A DNA stretch of 54,399 nucleotides, from the NCBI GenBank assembly GCA_905182095.1, contig CAJJAQ010000009.1, positions 1-54,399 of the forward strand, read 5' to 3'. The position numbers and the translations under genes were made by a program. This document shows, piece by piece, positions 25,098 through 33,673 of this stretch. The notes under the pieces were generated by a model that saw only the letters and a program-made list of their open reading frames with translations, made no database searches and was not told where the DNA came from. Origin of the DNA: an uncultured Pseudomonadales bacterium. Lineage in GTDB: Bacteria > Pseudomonadota > Gammaproteobacteria > Pseudomonadales > Azotimanducaceae. Within the stretch, counting starts at the first letter, position 1. Every line of letters begins with the position of its first letter.

Positions 25098-25775
25098 CTA
25101 AATGCCGTACAGTTCTTTCAGGTGTGCCATGAAACCTGGACGATTCGCTGCTGCATCGGCACGAATGGTCTTAACGTGAGGGCGTTCTTCCATGCGAGCG
25201 CAATAGGCGTCTAGTCCTGGCACCTCTGACAAGAGGTCTTTGCCCAAGAACTGCTTACCCACGTTGCGTACTACGGGCAAATTCAAAATTGCTGCGATAT
25301 CCGCCATGGTGAATGTATCGCCATAAGCAAATTGTTCGAATGTTGAAAGCTTTGCCAATGCCGCAGTTGCTTTAGTAAGACCAGTCTGGACTTCTTTCAA
25401 TACTGTGGGTTCGGGTGTGGTGCCCGAGAGCAGGTTTGGTATAACGCGGCGGGCCACAAGTTCAAAATATAGCTCAATGAACTGGGATAGTTCCTGTACT
25501 TTGGCAATGCCAAAAGGACTTGTTGGTAACAGTGGGTGTTCTGGGTGGGCGCGTTCAATGTATTCTAGAATTGCTCGGGATTCGCTGACGAAACCTTCCT
25601 CGGTTTCCAATGCAGGCACTTTGCCTAGCGGGCTTTTGTCGAGGTATTCGGGTTTGTACTTTGGGCCAACTCCGGTGTATGACTCTATCTCTTCAAAGGC
25701 TACGCCTTTTTCTAAAAGAGCGAGCTTAGGTACGTTGTAGTAATTGCTGGCAGAAAAACCGTGAAGTCTGAGCAT
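25098..25775 (-). CDS. Glutathione S-transferase family protein
   Basis: A 225-residue cytosolic GST. The N-terminal thioredoxin-like domain has LHGFSASNYYNVPKLALLEKG and the conserved cis-Pro and Ser-containing loop PLGKVPALETEEGFVSESRAI. The C-terminal helical domain contains the GDTFTMADIAAIL cap motif. It conjugates glutathione to electrophiles; no specific substrate is implied. It is oriented toward the MAPEG gene. Confidence 0.9.
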   Translation of the reverse strand: MLRLHGFSASNYYNVPKLALLEKGVAFEEIESYTGVGPKYKPEYLDKSPLGKVPALETEEGFVSESRAILEYIERAHPEHPLLPTSPFGIAKVQELSQFIELYFELVARRVIPNLLSGTTPEPTVLKEVQTGLTKATAALAKLSTFEQFAYGDTFTMADIAAILNLPVVRNVGKQFLGKDLLSEVPGLDAYCARMEERPHVKTIRADAAANRPGFMAHLKELYGI

Positions 25776-26253
25776 TGTTATTTCCTATGTGTGTAATTCC
25801 GAAGTGGTTCGGTAGATTAATACGTTGGCCATCATTCATAAACTTATTGCTCAGCTTATTTTCGTTCTTCTCCACGTTTAAGGTTTCGTGCTGACCAGTG
25901 GAAGAGCTGGTGGGGGTTTTCTAAAGCGCCCGGCTATTTACCAAGCGACGAGGTTTGGCGGTTACATTAGCAGCCATAAAAGCTATTTCGAGGGCTTTCA
26001 ACAACCGTCGAATCCATCAGGGCTTGCCTCGTGTCCCGCCGTTGTAACTTTCTTTTGTCGTGAACGGGTCCTTCGGGTGTCAAAATTTCGACGCATAAAG
26101 CCAGCGGTTGATTGGCGCTCAAGTTTTGCGATTACATGAAAAAACCAAATAAAAACCATGTAAATCAATTACTTAAATGAAATTTTTCTATCGGTTTTGT
26201 TGGTACGAAATTTGTATGTCTATAGTGTTCAAACAACTTTCGGGCGCCCAATT
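25776..26253. other. 478-base gap before the giant flagellin gene
   Basis: Both strands lack a convincing gene: the plus-strand frame 25888-26139 has no family resemblance. The right part, from ~26120, is AT-rich as in a promoter region. I looked for sigma-28 and sigma-54 promoters ahead of the flagellin and found no match with correct spacing. The start region has no clear Shine-Dalgarno sequence. Confidence 0.5.
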
Positions 26254-29200
26254 GTGGCTTCAATATCCTCTCTCAACAGTTCGACACTGGTCGCTCGGTC
26301 CAATATGGACAAGAGTTCTCAGCGTTTGGAGCGTGCTATGGAAAGCCTTAGCACTGGGCTTAAGCCAAACCTCAGTAGGCAAGACCCCGCTGGGTTTGTG
26401 CGCGGAAGTCAGATGGCCGCCCATGTCCGGTGGCAGACGGAGGCGGTCCAAAACATTTCTAACGCCGGTGCAATGGCCGGCGTTGCCGATACCGGAATTG
26501 AACGAATTAGTGATGCCTTACTGCGTATTCGCGAGCTCGCTATTCAGGCGACAAACGCAACAACGGATAAAGACCGTTCTTCTTTGCAGCTTGAAGTGGC
26601 CCAGTTGGTGGACTCCATAAGTAGTCTGTCTTCGGATACAAAATACAATGGCATTGCTGTGTTAGGCGAATACAAGGATCCCTTCAAATTTCATACTGGC
26701 GCCAGCGCAACCGACTTTCGCACACATAGTATTGATAGCTTTCGTCCTCAAGATATTGGCGCACATTCTTATACAAGTGAGGGTGATGGTGCCCTGACCG
26801 CAGCAGCTAGCCCGAGTGAAGTTGTTCGTGCCGACAATCCGAGCACCATGACGGTACTTAACGAGAAAGGACAGCCTACGGACATTAACTGGCGCACGAA
26901 CCAGCCAGCGGATGAAATAGCTGAACTAATCAACTCGGAAAGTAACATTACCGGCGTCAAGGCTAACGCCGTAACAAGAGCTTCACTCACCTCCATCAGT
27001 AGCCAGGCGGATACCTATAGCCTAAAAATAAACGGCTATAGTACAGGCAACTTTTCTATACGCGCTGGTGAAGGAATTGCTGCCGCGGCTGCAATTAATC
27101 GCATTTCTGGGCAAACCGGTGTGCAGGCAAAATTTTTCGATGGGGCAGTACTCCTAGAGGACAGAAGCGGTAAAGATATAAGTATTGAAAATGCCCGGGT
27201 TGGTGCGACTTTCAATTCCCTTCAGGTGCAAAAAATTGGTTGGGCCGGCAGCGCAAACGATTTGGTTGGCACAGCGGTTAGTTTAGATGGCTCTGGCGCC
27301 AACGACAGTACTGTTGTGTCTGGTAGCATCAAGCTCTCTTCAAACAATGTTTTCTCCATTCATAACACCGCAGCGGTGGGTCATTTCGATGACGACCAAA
27401 CGCAAAAGATCACCCAAGATGACACCGCCTCAATTACCAAGGATGAGCTTTCGCTGGTTGGCGGTAAGCTGTTTCGAGGCAATGGTAAAAGCGCCGATCT
27501 TGTCGGCCTGTTGGATACAGCTGCCTCAGATTTAGCCAATGGGGTTGCGCGATTCAATTTTGCCTATGGTCTTTCTGAGGCGGGCTTTGACGATGAAGCT
27601 GCCGGCTCAGCTAGTTTTGTCAAATGGGACAGTCATAACCAACGGGTCAATCTTGACGGTCAAACGCGTATTAGCAATCACAATTTACCAGTCGATAGCT
27701 TGTTACCTTCCTTTACGAACGGCCTGCTAGATGCAGCCGGGGATGCAACGGCGCCTTATGAAGAGGCGACATTCAGTATTCAGCGGGTTACCGATACTTC
27801 TTCTGCCAGCGGCTTTTCGGTCGAACTACAAAGTGGCCCAATCAAGGTCCCCAGCGTGGGCATTGTGCATGGACCGGTTTTTGAGAGTTCAGAAACCTAT
27901 GCCCTTGAAGCAGGGGATAAACTTTCGTTCGACTGGCGTGGTATTGCTGGAACCGCAGACTATGACGTATATGCCTACGCAATTGACGAAGAAACAGGGG
28001 TCACTCAAGAGCTTTTGAATGCAACCGGTAGTGGCGGTGCATCAAGTAGTTGGGCTGTGGTTAATCAAAGCATCGAAACCGCTGGTAACTACAAAGTGGT
28101 ATTTGTCGGTGGTGTGCGCAGTGACGAAGCAGTTACGTTTACCAATGGCGACTTTGAAGATGGTAGCGCTGGCGATACAGTCATTCCTGGCTGGTCCACC
28201 TTTACCAGTCAAGTTCGTCTCAATGGCATAGATACAATTGCCGGCCAACCCAGCGCCACTGATACAATTTTTCCAGATAACGTTGTTGGGGCTGCGCCCC
28301 ACGATTCCGCATCCCCTAATTCTGCAACCTACACAGCAAATTTGTCTACAGAAACCTCCACCGGTAGCGGGCTTTCTACCCAGTTAAAGTCAAGTGGCGT
28401 GAGCCTGCCTGGATTTGGCATTCTGCATGGCCCCTACCTAGTCAGTAATGACTCGGTAAAGTTACAGCCGGGAGATTCGGTAGGCTTTGATTGGCGAGCT
28501 ACTGGCGGTGCCGACGCTTACGATGTGGTTGGCTATTTGGTTAATGAAAACACCGGCCATGTTGAGCAGTTGTTAAACGAAACTGGTGAAACGGCAAGTG
28601 CAAATACGCCATGGGCCACAGTTAGCAAAAACATTGAAGTTGGCGGAGACTACCGTTTTGTATTTGTCGCGGGTACCTGGGATGCTACGGGTGGTACCGC
28701 TGCGGGTGCTAATCTTTATGTCGACAATATCACCGTACAAGCCGCCGCTTATCCGCTGGTATCGCGAGATGCAAGTCTGCGCATCGACAATATTGCTGTG
28801 GAGAAAAAATCCGGCAACTTAGACCGAGCTGAGTTTAAAGACATGGCAGATCGTTTATATGGTTTGGGTGGCGACGATGGCAGTTCTTACTCAACGGTGT
28901 TCGCTGCAAATTATGTTGAAATCACATCAAATGCAATTGTCTCGGACATGGCGACAGTGTCCACAATTGATATATCGACTTCGGCTGGCGCGAATGCTGC
29001 TTTGTCTGTAATTGATGGCGCGCTAGCGCATTCTGCGAATAATCAGGCCCAGTTGGGCGCATTACAAAGCTCAATAGATTTTGGGATGGAGCGCTTACTG
29101 CAAACGTCGATACAATTCGAATCGTCTAAATCGCGCATGATGGATGCGGACTTTGCGCTGCAGAGTGCCCGCCTAGCGCGAGAGCAAATGCTGCAACAAA

Positions 29201-29265
29201 TGGGCAGTTTTGTGCTTTCCAATACTCAAGAAATTCTCAGAATGTCATTGTCTTTGTTGAGATAG
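26254..29265 (+). CDS. fliC: Giant flagellin with duplicated adhesin-like insert domains
   Basis: A 1003-residue flagellin, about twice the usual length. The conserved N-terminal D0/D1 begins SISSLNSSTLVARSNMDKSS and includes VADTGIERISDALLRIRELA; the C-terminal D1/D0 has RMMDADFALQSARLAREQM and ends LSLLR. A flagellin-IN motif lies at ~252-315. Residues ~505-630 and ~692-830 are two copies of one domain (GIVHGPVFESSE / GILHGPYLVSND, then FDWRGIAGT / FDWRATGGA), resembling repeats of large marine adhesins. I chose the GTG at 26254 because it puts the conserved N-terminus at residue 2; no Shine-Dalgarno is evident. It exports through the flagellar type III system and polymerises on the filament. 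No other flagellar gene lies in the window. Confidence 0.9.
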   Translation: MASISSLNSSTLVARSNMDKSSQRLERAMESLSTGLKPNLSRQDPAGFVRGSQMAAHVRWQTEAVQNISNAGAMAGVADTGIERISDALLRIRELAIQATNATTDKDRSSLQLEVAQLVDSISSLSSDTKYNGIAVLGEYKDPFKFHTGASATDFRTHSIDSFRPQDIGAHSYTSEGDGALTAAASPSEVVRADNPSTMTVLNEKGQPTDINWRTNQPADEIAELINSESNITGVKANAVTRASLTSISSQADTYSLKINGYSTGNFSIRAGEGIAAAAAINRISGQTGVQAKFFDGAVLLEDRSGKDISIENARVGATFNSLQVQKIGWAGSANDLVGTAVSLDGSGANDSTVVSGSIKLSSNNVFSIHNTAAVGHFDDDQTQKITQDDTASITKDELSLVGGKLFRGNGKSADLVGLLDTAASDLANGVARFNFAYGLSEAGFDDEAAGSASFVKWDSHNQRVNLDGQTRISNHNLPVDSLLPSFTNGLLDAAGDATAPYEEATFSIQRVTDTSSASGFSVELQSGPIKVPSVGIVHGPVFESSETYALEAGDKLSFDWRGIAGTADYDVYAYAIDEETGVTQELLNATGSGGASSSWAVVNQSIETAGNYKVVFVGGVRSDEAVTFTNGDFEDGSAGDTVIPGWSTFTSQVRLNGIDTIAGQPSATDTIFPDNVVGAAPHDSASPNSATYTANLSTETSTGSGLSTQLKSSGVSLPGFGILHGPYLVSNDSVKLQPGDSVGFDWRATGGADAYDVVGYLVNENTGHVEQLLNETGETASANTPWATVSKNIEVGGDYRFVFVAGTWDATGGTAAGANLYVDNITVQAAAYPLVSRDASLRIDNIAVEKKSGNLDRAEFKDMADRLYGLGGDDGSSYSTVFAANYVEITSNAIVSDMATVSTIDISTSAGANAALSVIDGALAHSANNQAQLGALQSSIDFGMERLLQTSIQFESSKSRMMDADFALQSARLAREQMLQQMGSFVLSNTQEILRMSLSLLR

Positions 29266-29417
29266 ATTCGTTGCTTGGCGGTTATTCAGCTGCAAAGGTA
29301 TTTTGCCATTGATATATGCGTAATGGGCAATACTCACCAGACTTATTGTTGGCATACTCGTGGCTGAGAGATTGATTGCTAATTGGTGTAATTTAGATTG
29401 TCGTGAGGGGAGAAATT

Positions 29418-30392
29418 ATGAAAAAAGTATGTTGTCAGGCATTTGGTCCGCCGGAAAACCTTCAACGTATTGAGGTAGACATGCCTGTGCCTCAAGCGCA
29501 CGAAGCCTTAGTTAACATCAGTGCCGCGGGCGTTGGTTTTGTAGATGGCCTCATGGTGCAGGGTTTGTATCAGGTTAAACCCCCTTTACCCTACTATCCG
29601 GGCAGTGAGTTTGCCGGGATTGTCAGCGCGGTTGGCGAGGGTGTTACTGCAGTTGCGCCTGGCGATCGAGTTCTGGGCATGGCCGGTAATGGTGCTTACG
29701 CAGACAGTATTGCCGTTGCAGCTACAACCTTAGTTAAAATCCCAACCAATCTTAGCGACGCTATTGCCGCCGGCTTTTATATCAACTATGCCACTGCCCT
29801 TTATGGATTGAGAGATTGCGGCCACCTCAAAGCTGGCGAAACTCTGTTAATTTTGGGCGCAGCAGGTGGGGTTGGTTCGTCGGCCATTAGCGTTGCAAAA
29901 GCCATGGGAGCACTGGTGATTGCTGCCGCATCTAGCGATGAAAAGCGCCGCGCTGCGCTGAGTTTTGGTGCACATCACACCGTTGACTACACCGATCCAA
30001 ATTGGCGGCAAGCTCTTAAAGAGCTGACCAAAGTCAGTGGGTTAAATATGGTCTACGATCCGGTGGGTGGCGATAAGGCCGAGCCGGCTTTTCGCTCCTT
30101 GTCTCCCGGCGGTAGATTTCTAGTTGTGGGCTTTGCGGGTGGTGAAATTCCAAAGATGCCGCTTAACCTTCCTCTGCTAAAAAGATCTTCAATCGTTGGT
30201 GTTGACTGGGGTGGTGAGTTTCGTGCCAACCCAAGCATTAACCAGGAATTGATGCAGACGCTGATGAGCTGGACGGCTGACGGCACGCTTGCACCTGCCG
30301 AAGTTGTTTGTCGGCAGATGAGCGATTATCAAGAAGCGTTAAAGGATCAGTTGGCTGGCAAAATAGTCGGTAAGTTAGTGCTTATGAATTAG
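29418..30392 (+). CDS. NADPH:quinone oxidoreductase-like zinc-free alcohol dehydrogenase
   Basis: A 324-residue MDR-superfamily oxidoreductase. The N-terminal GroES-like domain contains YYPGSEFAGIVSAVGEGV, and the cofactor domain has GAAGGVGSSAISVAKAMGA followed by the AAASSDEKRRAA loop of NADPH-preferring members. The structural and catalytic zinc Cys ligands are absent, as in quinone oxidoreductases. GGGGAG precedes the ATG at 29418. It converges on the VOC gene at 30414. Confidence 0.9.
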   Translation: MKKVCCQAFGPPENLQRIEVDMPVPQAHEALVNISAAGVGFVDGLMVQGLYQVKPPLPYYPGSEFAGIVSAVGEGVTAVAPGDRVLGMAGNGAYADSIAVAATTLVKIPTNLSDAIAAGFYINYATALYGLRDCGHLKAGETLLILGAAGGVGSSAISVAKAMGALVIAAASSDEKRRAALSFGAHHTVDYTDPNWRQALKELTKVSGLNMVYDPVGGDKAEPAFRSLSPGGRFLVVGFAGGEIPKMPLNLPLLKRSSIVGVDWGGEFRANPSINQELMQTLMSWTADGTLAPAEVVCRQMSDYQEALKDQLAGKIVGKLVLMN

Positions 30393-30413
30393 GCCGCCAA
30401 GTAAATCTAAAGT

Positions 30414-30899
30414 CTACTTTGGTGGGTGGAGGTCTTGGCCGTTTTTGCGAACGTAGTCTTCCCCTGAGCCAAAGCTCTGCCCTGTCTCAAATAGTCCAAC
30501 GCCGGGTACGTAGTTGACCTCTATACGTATACCGTCGGGGTCCTCAAACAGTACGTAGTAATACCCGGGCGCCCAGTCGCGTTCTTCTGGGCCGCGAATA
30601 ATATTGGCGCCTAGAGAGGCGGCGAGTTCTGCGGTTTTGTCGATGTCTTCACGACTTCTGGCACGCAGGCAGATGTGGTGTAAGCCCACACGATATTGTT
30701 GGAACGCTTCTCCAGCAAATTCTGGGTCGCACTTGCGTACACCAATGGCAGTGCGAGCACCGACGTGATAAAGAAAATCGGGGCCGTCTTCTACCTTGGT
30801 CATGCCAAATTCTGGCAACAGACCAGAATAAAATTTATGCGCCTTGTCAAACTGGCTGACAGTGAGAATGACGTGGGCCATACCGTTTATATCAATCAT
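30414..30899 (-). CDS. VOC family protein
   Basis: A 161-residue vicinal-oxygen-chelate protein with IDINGMAHVILTVSQFDKAHKF and the C-terminal FEDPDGIRIEVNYVPG, so it keeps the metal-ligand Glu. It is of the lactoylglutathione-lyase/catechol-dioxygenase-like type. It converges on the quinone oxidoreductase and lies downstream of the P450 gene on the same strand, 147 bases away, so it may belong to the same catabolic set. Confidence 0.87.
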   Translation of the reverse strand: MIDINGMAHVILTVSQFDKAHKFYSGLLPEFGMTKVEDGPDFLYHVGARTAIGVRKCDPEFAGEAFQQYRVGLHHICLRARSREDIDKTAELAASLGANIIRGPEERDWAPGYYYVLFEDPDGIRIEVNYVPGVGLFETGQSFGSGEDYVRKNGQDLHPPK

Positions 30900-31046
30900 T
30901 TATTGCCGTCCTTTTTTGTCCGCTGGCTTTTTCTTGCTGCGAGCACTGGTAAAAATTGCTGGCGCAAATGGTGGGATACATCTACGACTATTTTACAATT
31001 TGGCCGCATTTAGTAGCGGCCTAGTTTTGGGTGGGCATTTTTTATA

Positions 31047-32282
31047 CTAAGGTCGAGTGACTCGCACAGGCATAGTGGTTATGCCATGTATGACATTAGA
31101 GTGGGTGCGCTCTGCTTCTCCCGCCAGTTCAAATGCCATGTTGCGCGATAGGATTTCTTCCCACAACACACGGATCTGCATTTCCGCAAGACGATTACCC
31201 ACGCAGCGATGAATGCCAAAGCCAAACGATAGGTGGTGTCTTGGATTTTTACGGTCGACGATAAATTGATCTGCTTTATCTATAACTTGTTCGTCGCGGT
31301 TGCCTGAGAGGTACCACATGACAACTTTTGCGCCTGCTGGAATGGCCACACCGCCAATCTCCACGGCTTTAGTTGTGGTTCTACGCATGTGAGTCAGCGG
31401 CGTCTGCCAGCGGATGACCTCTGGTACAAGTGAGTTCACAAGACTTGGGTTTGCTCTAAGTTTTGCGAACTCTTCTGGGTTTTGCATAAGTGCAAGTAAG
31501 CCGCCGGATATAGAGTTACGTGTAGTGTCATTACCACCAATAATGAGCAGTATGAGTGTGCTTAAGAATTGTTGGTCATCCATGTTGACCATTGGCGAGT
31601 GTGCCAGCATTGACACCAAATCATTCTTTGGTGGCAGGTTGGCTCTCTCGGTCATCAATTGCTTAAAGGTGGTAAGGCATTCGCCTAGCGCTGCGATTCT
31701 TTGCTCTTCCGTTTTTATCTTGTCACTGGTGGCCAGGTCTGCGCTTGCGACTTCAGACCAGTAAGTGAGCTTTCTTCTTTCTTCAAAGGGAAAGTCAAAC
31801 AGTGTTGCCAGCATTCGTGTGGTCAGTTCAATGGAGACTTTGTCTACCCAGTCGATGACTTCGCCGTTGGGTAGTTGGTCTAAAATATCGATGACATGTT
31901 CACGAATCGTCCCTTCCATACTCGCCAAGTTAGAAGGTGCAACAATAGGGCTTACAATCTTGCGTTGGGCGTCGTGTTCCGGTGGGTCCATGTTAATAAA
32001 GTTGGCGCGTTCCATACCTTTTGGGAAATCTGTCAGTTGGATGCCGCCCAGAAAAGCGTTTGAGGAAAAGTTTTGGTGGTCTTTTTCAACCGCCATAATG
32101 TCGTCAAACTTGGTGATTGACCAATAAGGACCGAAGCGACTTTCTGCGCAATAGTGAATGGGGCGTTCGTTTCTCAACCTTTGAAAATATAGGTCGATGG
32201 TGTCGTTTTGAAAATATTCTGGTTGGCTGACATCAATGGCGTCGATGTCTATGTCGTAGGGGTTGCCGTGTTCTGCTTGCAT
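31047..32282 (-). CDS. Cytochrome P450 of the CYP153 type (alkane/fatty-acid terminal hydroxylase)
   Basis: A 411-residue soluble P450. Recognisable parts are HYCAESRFGPYWSITKFDDI, MDPPEHDAQRKIVSPIVAP, the I-helix GGNDTTRNSISGG, PEVIRWQTPLTHMRRTTTK and the haem-ligand loop HHLSFGFGIHRCVGNRLAE (Cys360). The blocks match CYP153A enzymes, which oxidise the ends of medium-chain alkanes and fatty acids. CYP153 genes usually lie beside a ferredoxin and ferredoxin reductase; neither is within the window, so the redox partners must be elsewhere. The family assignment is from memory of the motifs. Confidence 0.88.
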   Translation of the reverse strand: MQAEHGNPYDIDIDAIDVSQPEYFQNDTIDLYFQRLRNERPIHYCAESRFGPYWSITKFDDIMAVEKDHQNFSSNAFLGGIQLTDFPKGMERANFINMDPPEHDAQRKIVSPIVAPSNLASMEGTIREHVIDILDQLPNGEVIDWVDKVSIELTTRMLATLFDFPFEERRKLTYWSEVASADLATSDKIKTEEQRIAALGECLTTFKQLMTERANLPPKNDLVSMLAHSPMVNMDDQQFLSTLILLIIGGNDTTRNSISGGLLALMQNPEEFAKLRANPSLVNSLVPEVIRWQTPLTHMRRTTTKAVEIGGVAIPAGAKVVMWYLSGNRDEQVIDKADQFIVDRKNPRHHLSFGFGIHRCVGNRLAEMQIRVLWEEILSRNMAFELAGEAERTHSNVIHGITTMPVRVTRP

Positions 32283-32712
32283 TGTGTTGCTCCGCTCTGT
32301 GCATCCAAATTTAAAGATAGAACAATTCGTTCAAAATCATCAACTGGTCTCAAGACTGCGCTCTTCAGTGCTTGAAGCTATATTTATGAGTGCATGACGA
32401 GGGAAAGAATCGCATAAAAACATTAATCTGTCCCTTAGTGAGTTGCCCTCAATTACTCTGATAGATTCTCTGATTTGCTACTGCAAGCTATCGTCCTATC
32501 GCCGACGAACGGTTAGATACATTTTAAACAAAGCTATTAAACTACCGACCCTTGCTGGCTTGAGGCTACCCCAGTAGCGTTGGGTGAAGTATCTTGATAA
32601 TTTTTCATCCGGACTTGGTTGGTCAGATTGTCGAAAGGGGCGGTCTGCGGTATGTACTCATAAAAGTTGATGGGATCTATGAAATTCAAATTTATCAGGT
32701 GGGCATACAACA
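32283..32712. other. 430-base gap between the P450 and the tmRNA region
   Basis: No tRNA, hairpin or gene is visible. A plus-strand frame (32594-32851) is open but has no family resemblance and overlaps the frame of the short ORF that follows. The region may contain remnants of an element at the tmRNA locus. Confidence 0.4.
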
Positions 32713-32844
32713 ATGGCTGTTAATCAGGGAAAGGTTATCGAGGCGCTTGAAGCGATCTGTGATGAGATCAACCCCCCTGAGTTTTGCTATCAGTTTCTCG
32801 CGGCTTACGGTGTTCAGGACAGAAAATATTATAAGGCCCTGTAA
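32713..32844 (+). pseudogene. Possible 43-residue gene fragment at the tmRNA locus
   Basis: An ATG frame encodes a 43-residue acidic and hydrophobic peptide with protein-like composition (MAVNQGKVIEALEAICDEIN, then PPEFCYQFLAAYGVQDRKYY) and an upstream AGGTGGG. From memory it is reminiscent of the first residues of DNA-methylase or restriction-modification proteins, but I cannot confirm a family. Its last codons form the left arm of the hairpin that terminates the tmRNA, so it could be a fragment left by insertion beside ssrA, or a chance ORF. Confidence 0.35.
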
Positions 32845-32883
32845 TATATAAAGTTTTTATTTAACTTCGTATATCCCAGGGCC
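32835..32883 (-). terminator. tmRNA terminator: long imperfect hairpin
   Basis: GGCCCTG (32835-32841) pairs with CAGGGCC (32877-32883), with further pairing inside (ATATA/TATAT, AAGTT/AACTT). On the minus strand it follows the tmRNA CCA end by six bases and is followed by TTATAATATTTT. This fits a rho-independent terminator for ssrA. Confidence 0.7.
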
Positions 32884-32889
32884 GTATAG

Positions 32890-33245
32890 TGGTGGAGGCG
32901 GCGGGAGTTGAACCCGCGTCCGCTGGCTCGCCATTATTGGCTCTACATGCTTAGGGTCCGTCTATTAATTTAGCGTCCAGTGACCCGACGGTCAGGGTAC
33001 TTTCTGCGATCCCGATTGGTTTTAACGGTTCAACCCCGGGCGAGGTATCCGCGCGATCTTGCTGTTTTGCCGTCCATTTCTCCTAGCAAGAAACGAATCA
33101 TGGACGTAAGCGGGTTTTTTAGGCCGCTAGTGCGTAGTTTTCGTCGTTGGCAACTATAAAGTTACAGCGATTGTTTTACGAGAGTCACTACCCTCTCGGC
33201 ATGCACCTCAAATTTTGATACCCGCGTCGAAACCATGTCGCCCCC
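32890..33245 (-). ncRNA. ssrA: tmRNA (transfer-messenger RNA)
   Basis: The 3' end reads, on the minus strand, GCGGGTTCAACTCCCGCCGC and then CTCCACCA; the 5' end is GGGGGCGACATGGTTTCGAC. The first seven bases pair with the seven before ACCA, with one G-U, giving the tRNA-like acceptor stem. The tag frame (33119-33151) encodes ANDENYALAA followed by TAA. With SmpB and alanyl-tRNA synthetase it rescues stalled ribosomes and tags nascent proteins for proteolysis. smpB lies 2.6 kb away. Length (356 nt) is normal. Confidence 0.97.
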
Positions 33246-33673
33246 AATAAGGTTGTTGACTAGATGATTCATTCCACCCACATCTAACTTACGTTTGACG
33301 CGGTATACCCAGTCCAGCCTTTGGCTGTCTTGGGCGGTCTGAAACCATGTCGCTTTAAATTCTATTGGCTTACATGTGTCTATTTGCAGCATTTGTACTA
33401 ATTTGCAGCACTTGTACCAAGTTGCAGCATTTGTACCAAGTTACATGTCACCACTATTGCTCAAAAGTTGCGTTTTTAGCACGCGTCTCTTGGAGTGATT
33501 AGTGCACATCTTGTGCTCAGCAAATAAACCTGTTCGATTCGGTAATCTGTTGTTTAAAACAGTTCCTCTATCTTACGTTGATGCGAATGTTACCACGCTA
33601 TGTCTATCCCTTTGTCATGATTTTTCACCTTTACGTCGGTTGGCAGATTTCCTTGCAATGGTAAGCTTAGAGG
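33246..33673. other. 428-base gap upstream of tmRNA
   Basis: It holds the tmRNA promoter region (no clear -35/-10 pair can be assigned) and a 19-bp tandem repeat. A plus-strand frame (33502-33723) has no family resemblance. The Sel1-repeat gene begins at the right edge. Confidence 0.5.
33384..33440. repeat. Three 19-bp tandem repeats upstream of ssrA
   Basis: Units close to TTGCAGCATTTGTACCAAG start at 33384, 33403 and 33422; the last two differ by one base or so and the first is more diverged. They lie about 140 bases upstream of the tmRNA 5' end. No function is evident. Confidence 0.85.

Noticed and set aside
25888-26139. An 83-residue plus-strand ORF before the flagellin
   Set aside because: No family resemblance, no ribosome site, and cysteine/aromatic-rich composition typical of a chance frame.
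26090-26150. Sigma-54 or sigma-28 promoter before the flagellin
   Set aside because: The TGGCGC and TTTGC pieces are spaced 12 bases apart between GG and GC where 10 is needed; no TAAA / GCCGATAA pair was found.
29403-30392. A zinc alcohol dehydrogenase
   Set aside because: Zinc-ligand cysteines are missing; quinone oxidoreductase is the better call.
33162-33392. A 76-residue minus-strand ORF
   Set aside because: It overlaps the 5' part and upstream region of the tmRNA and its codons are explained by that RNA.
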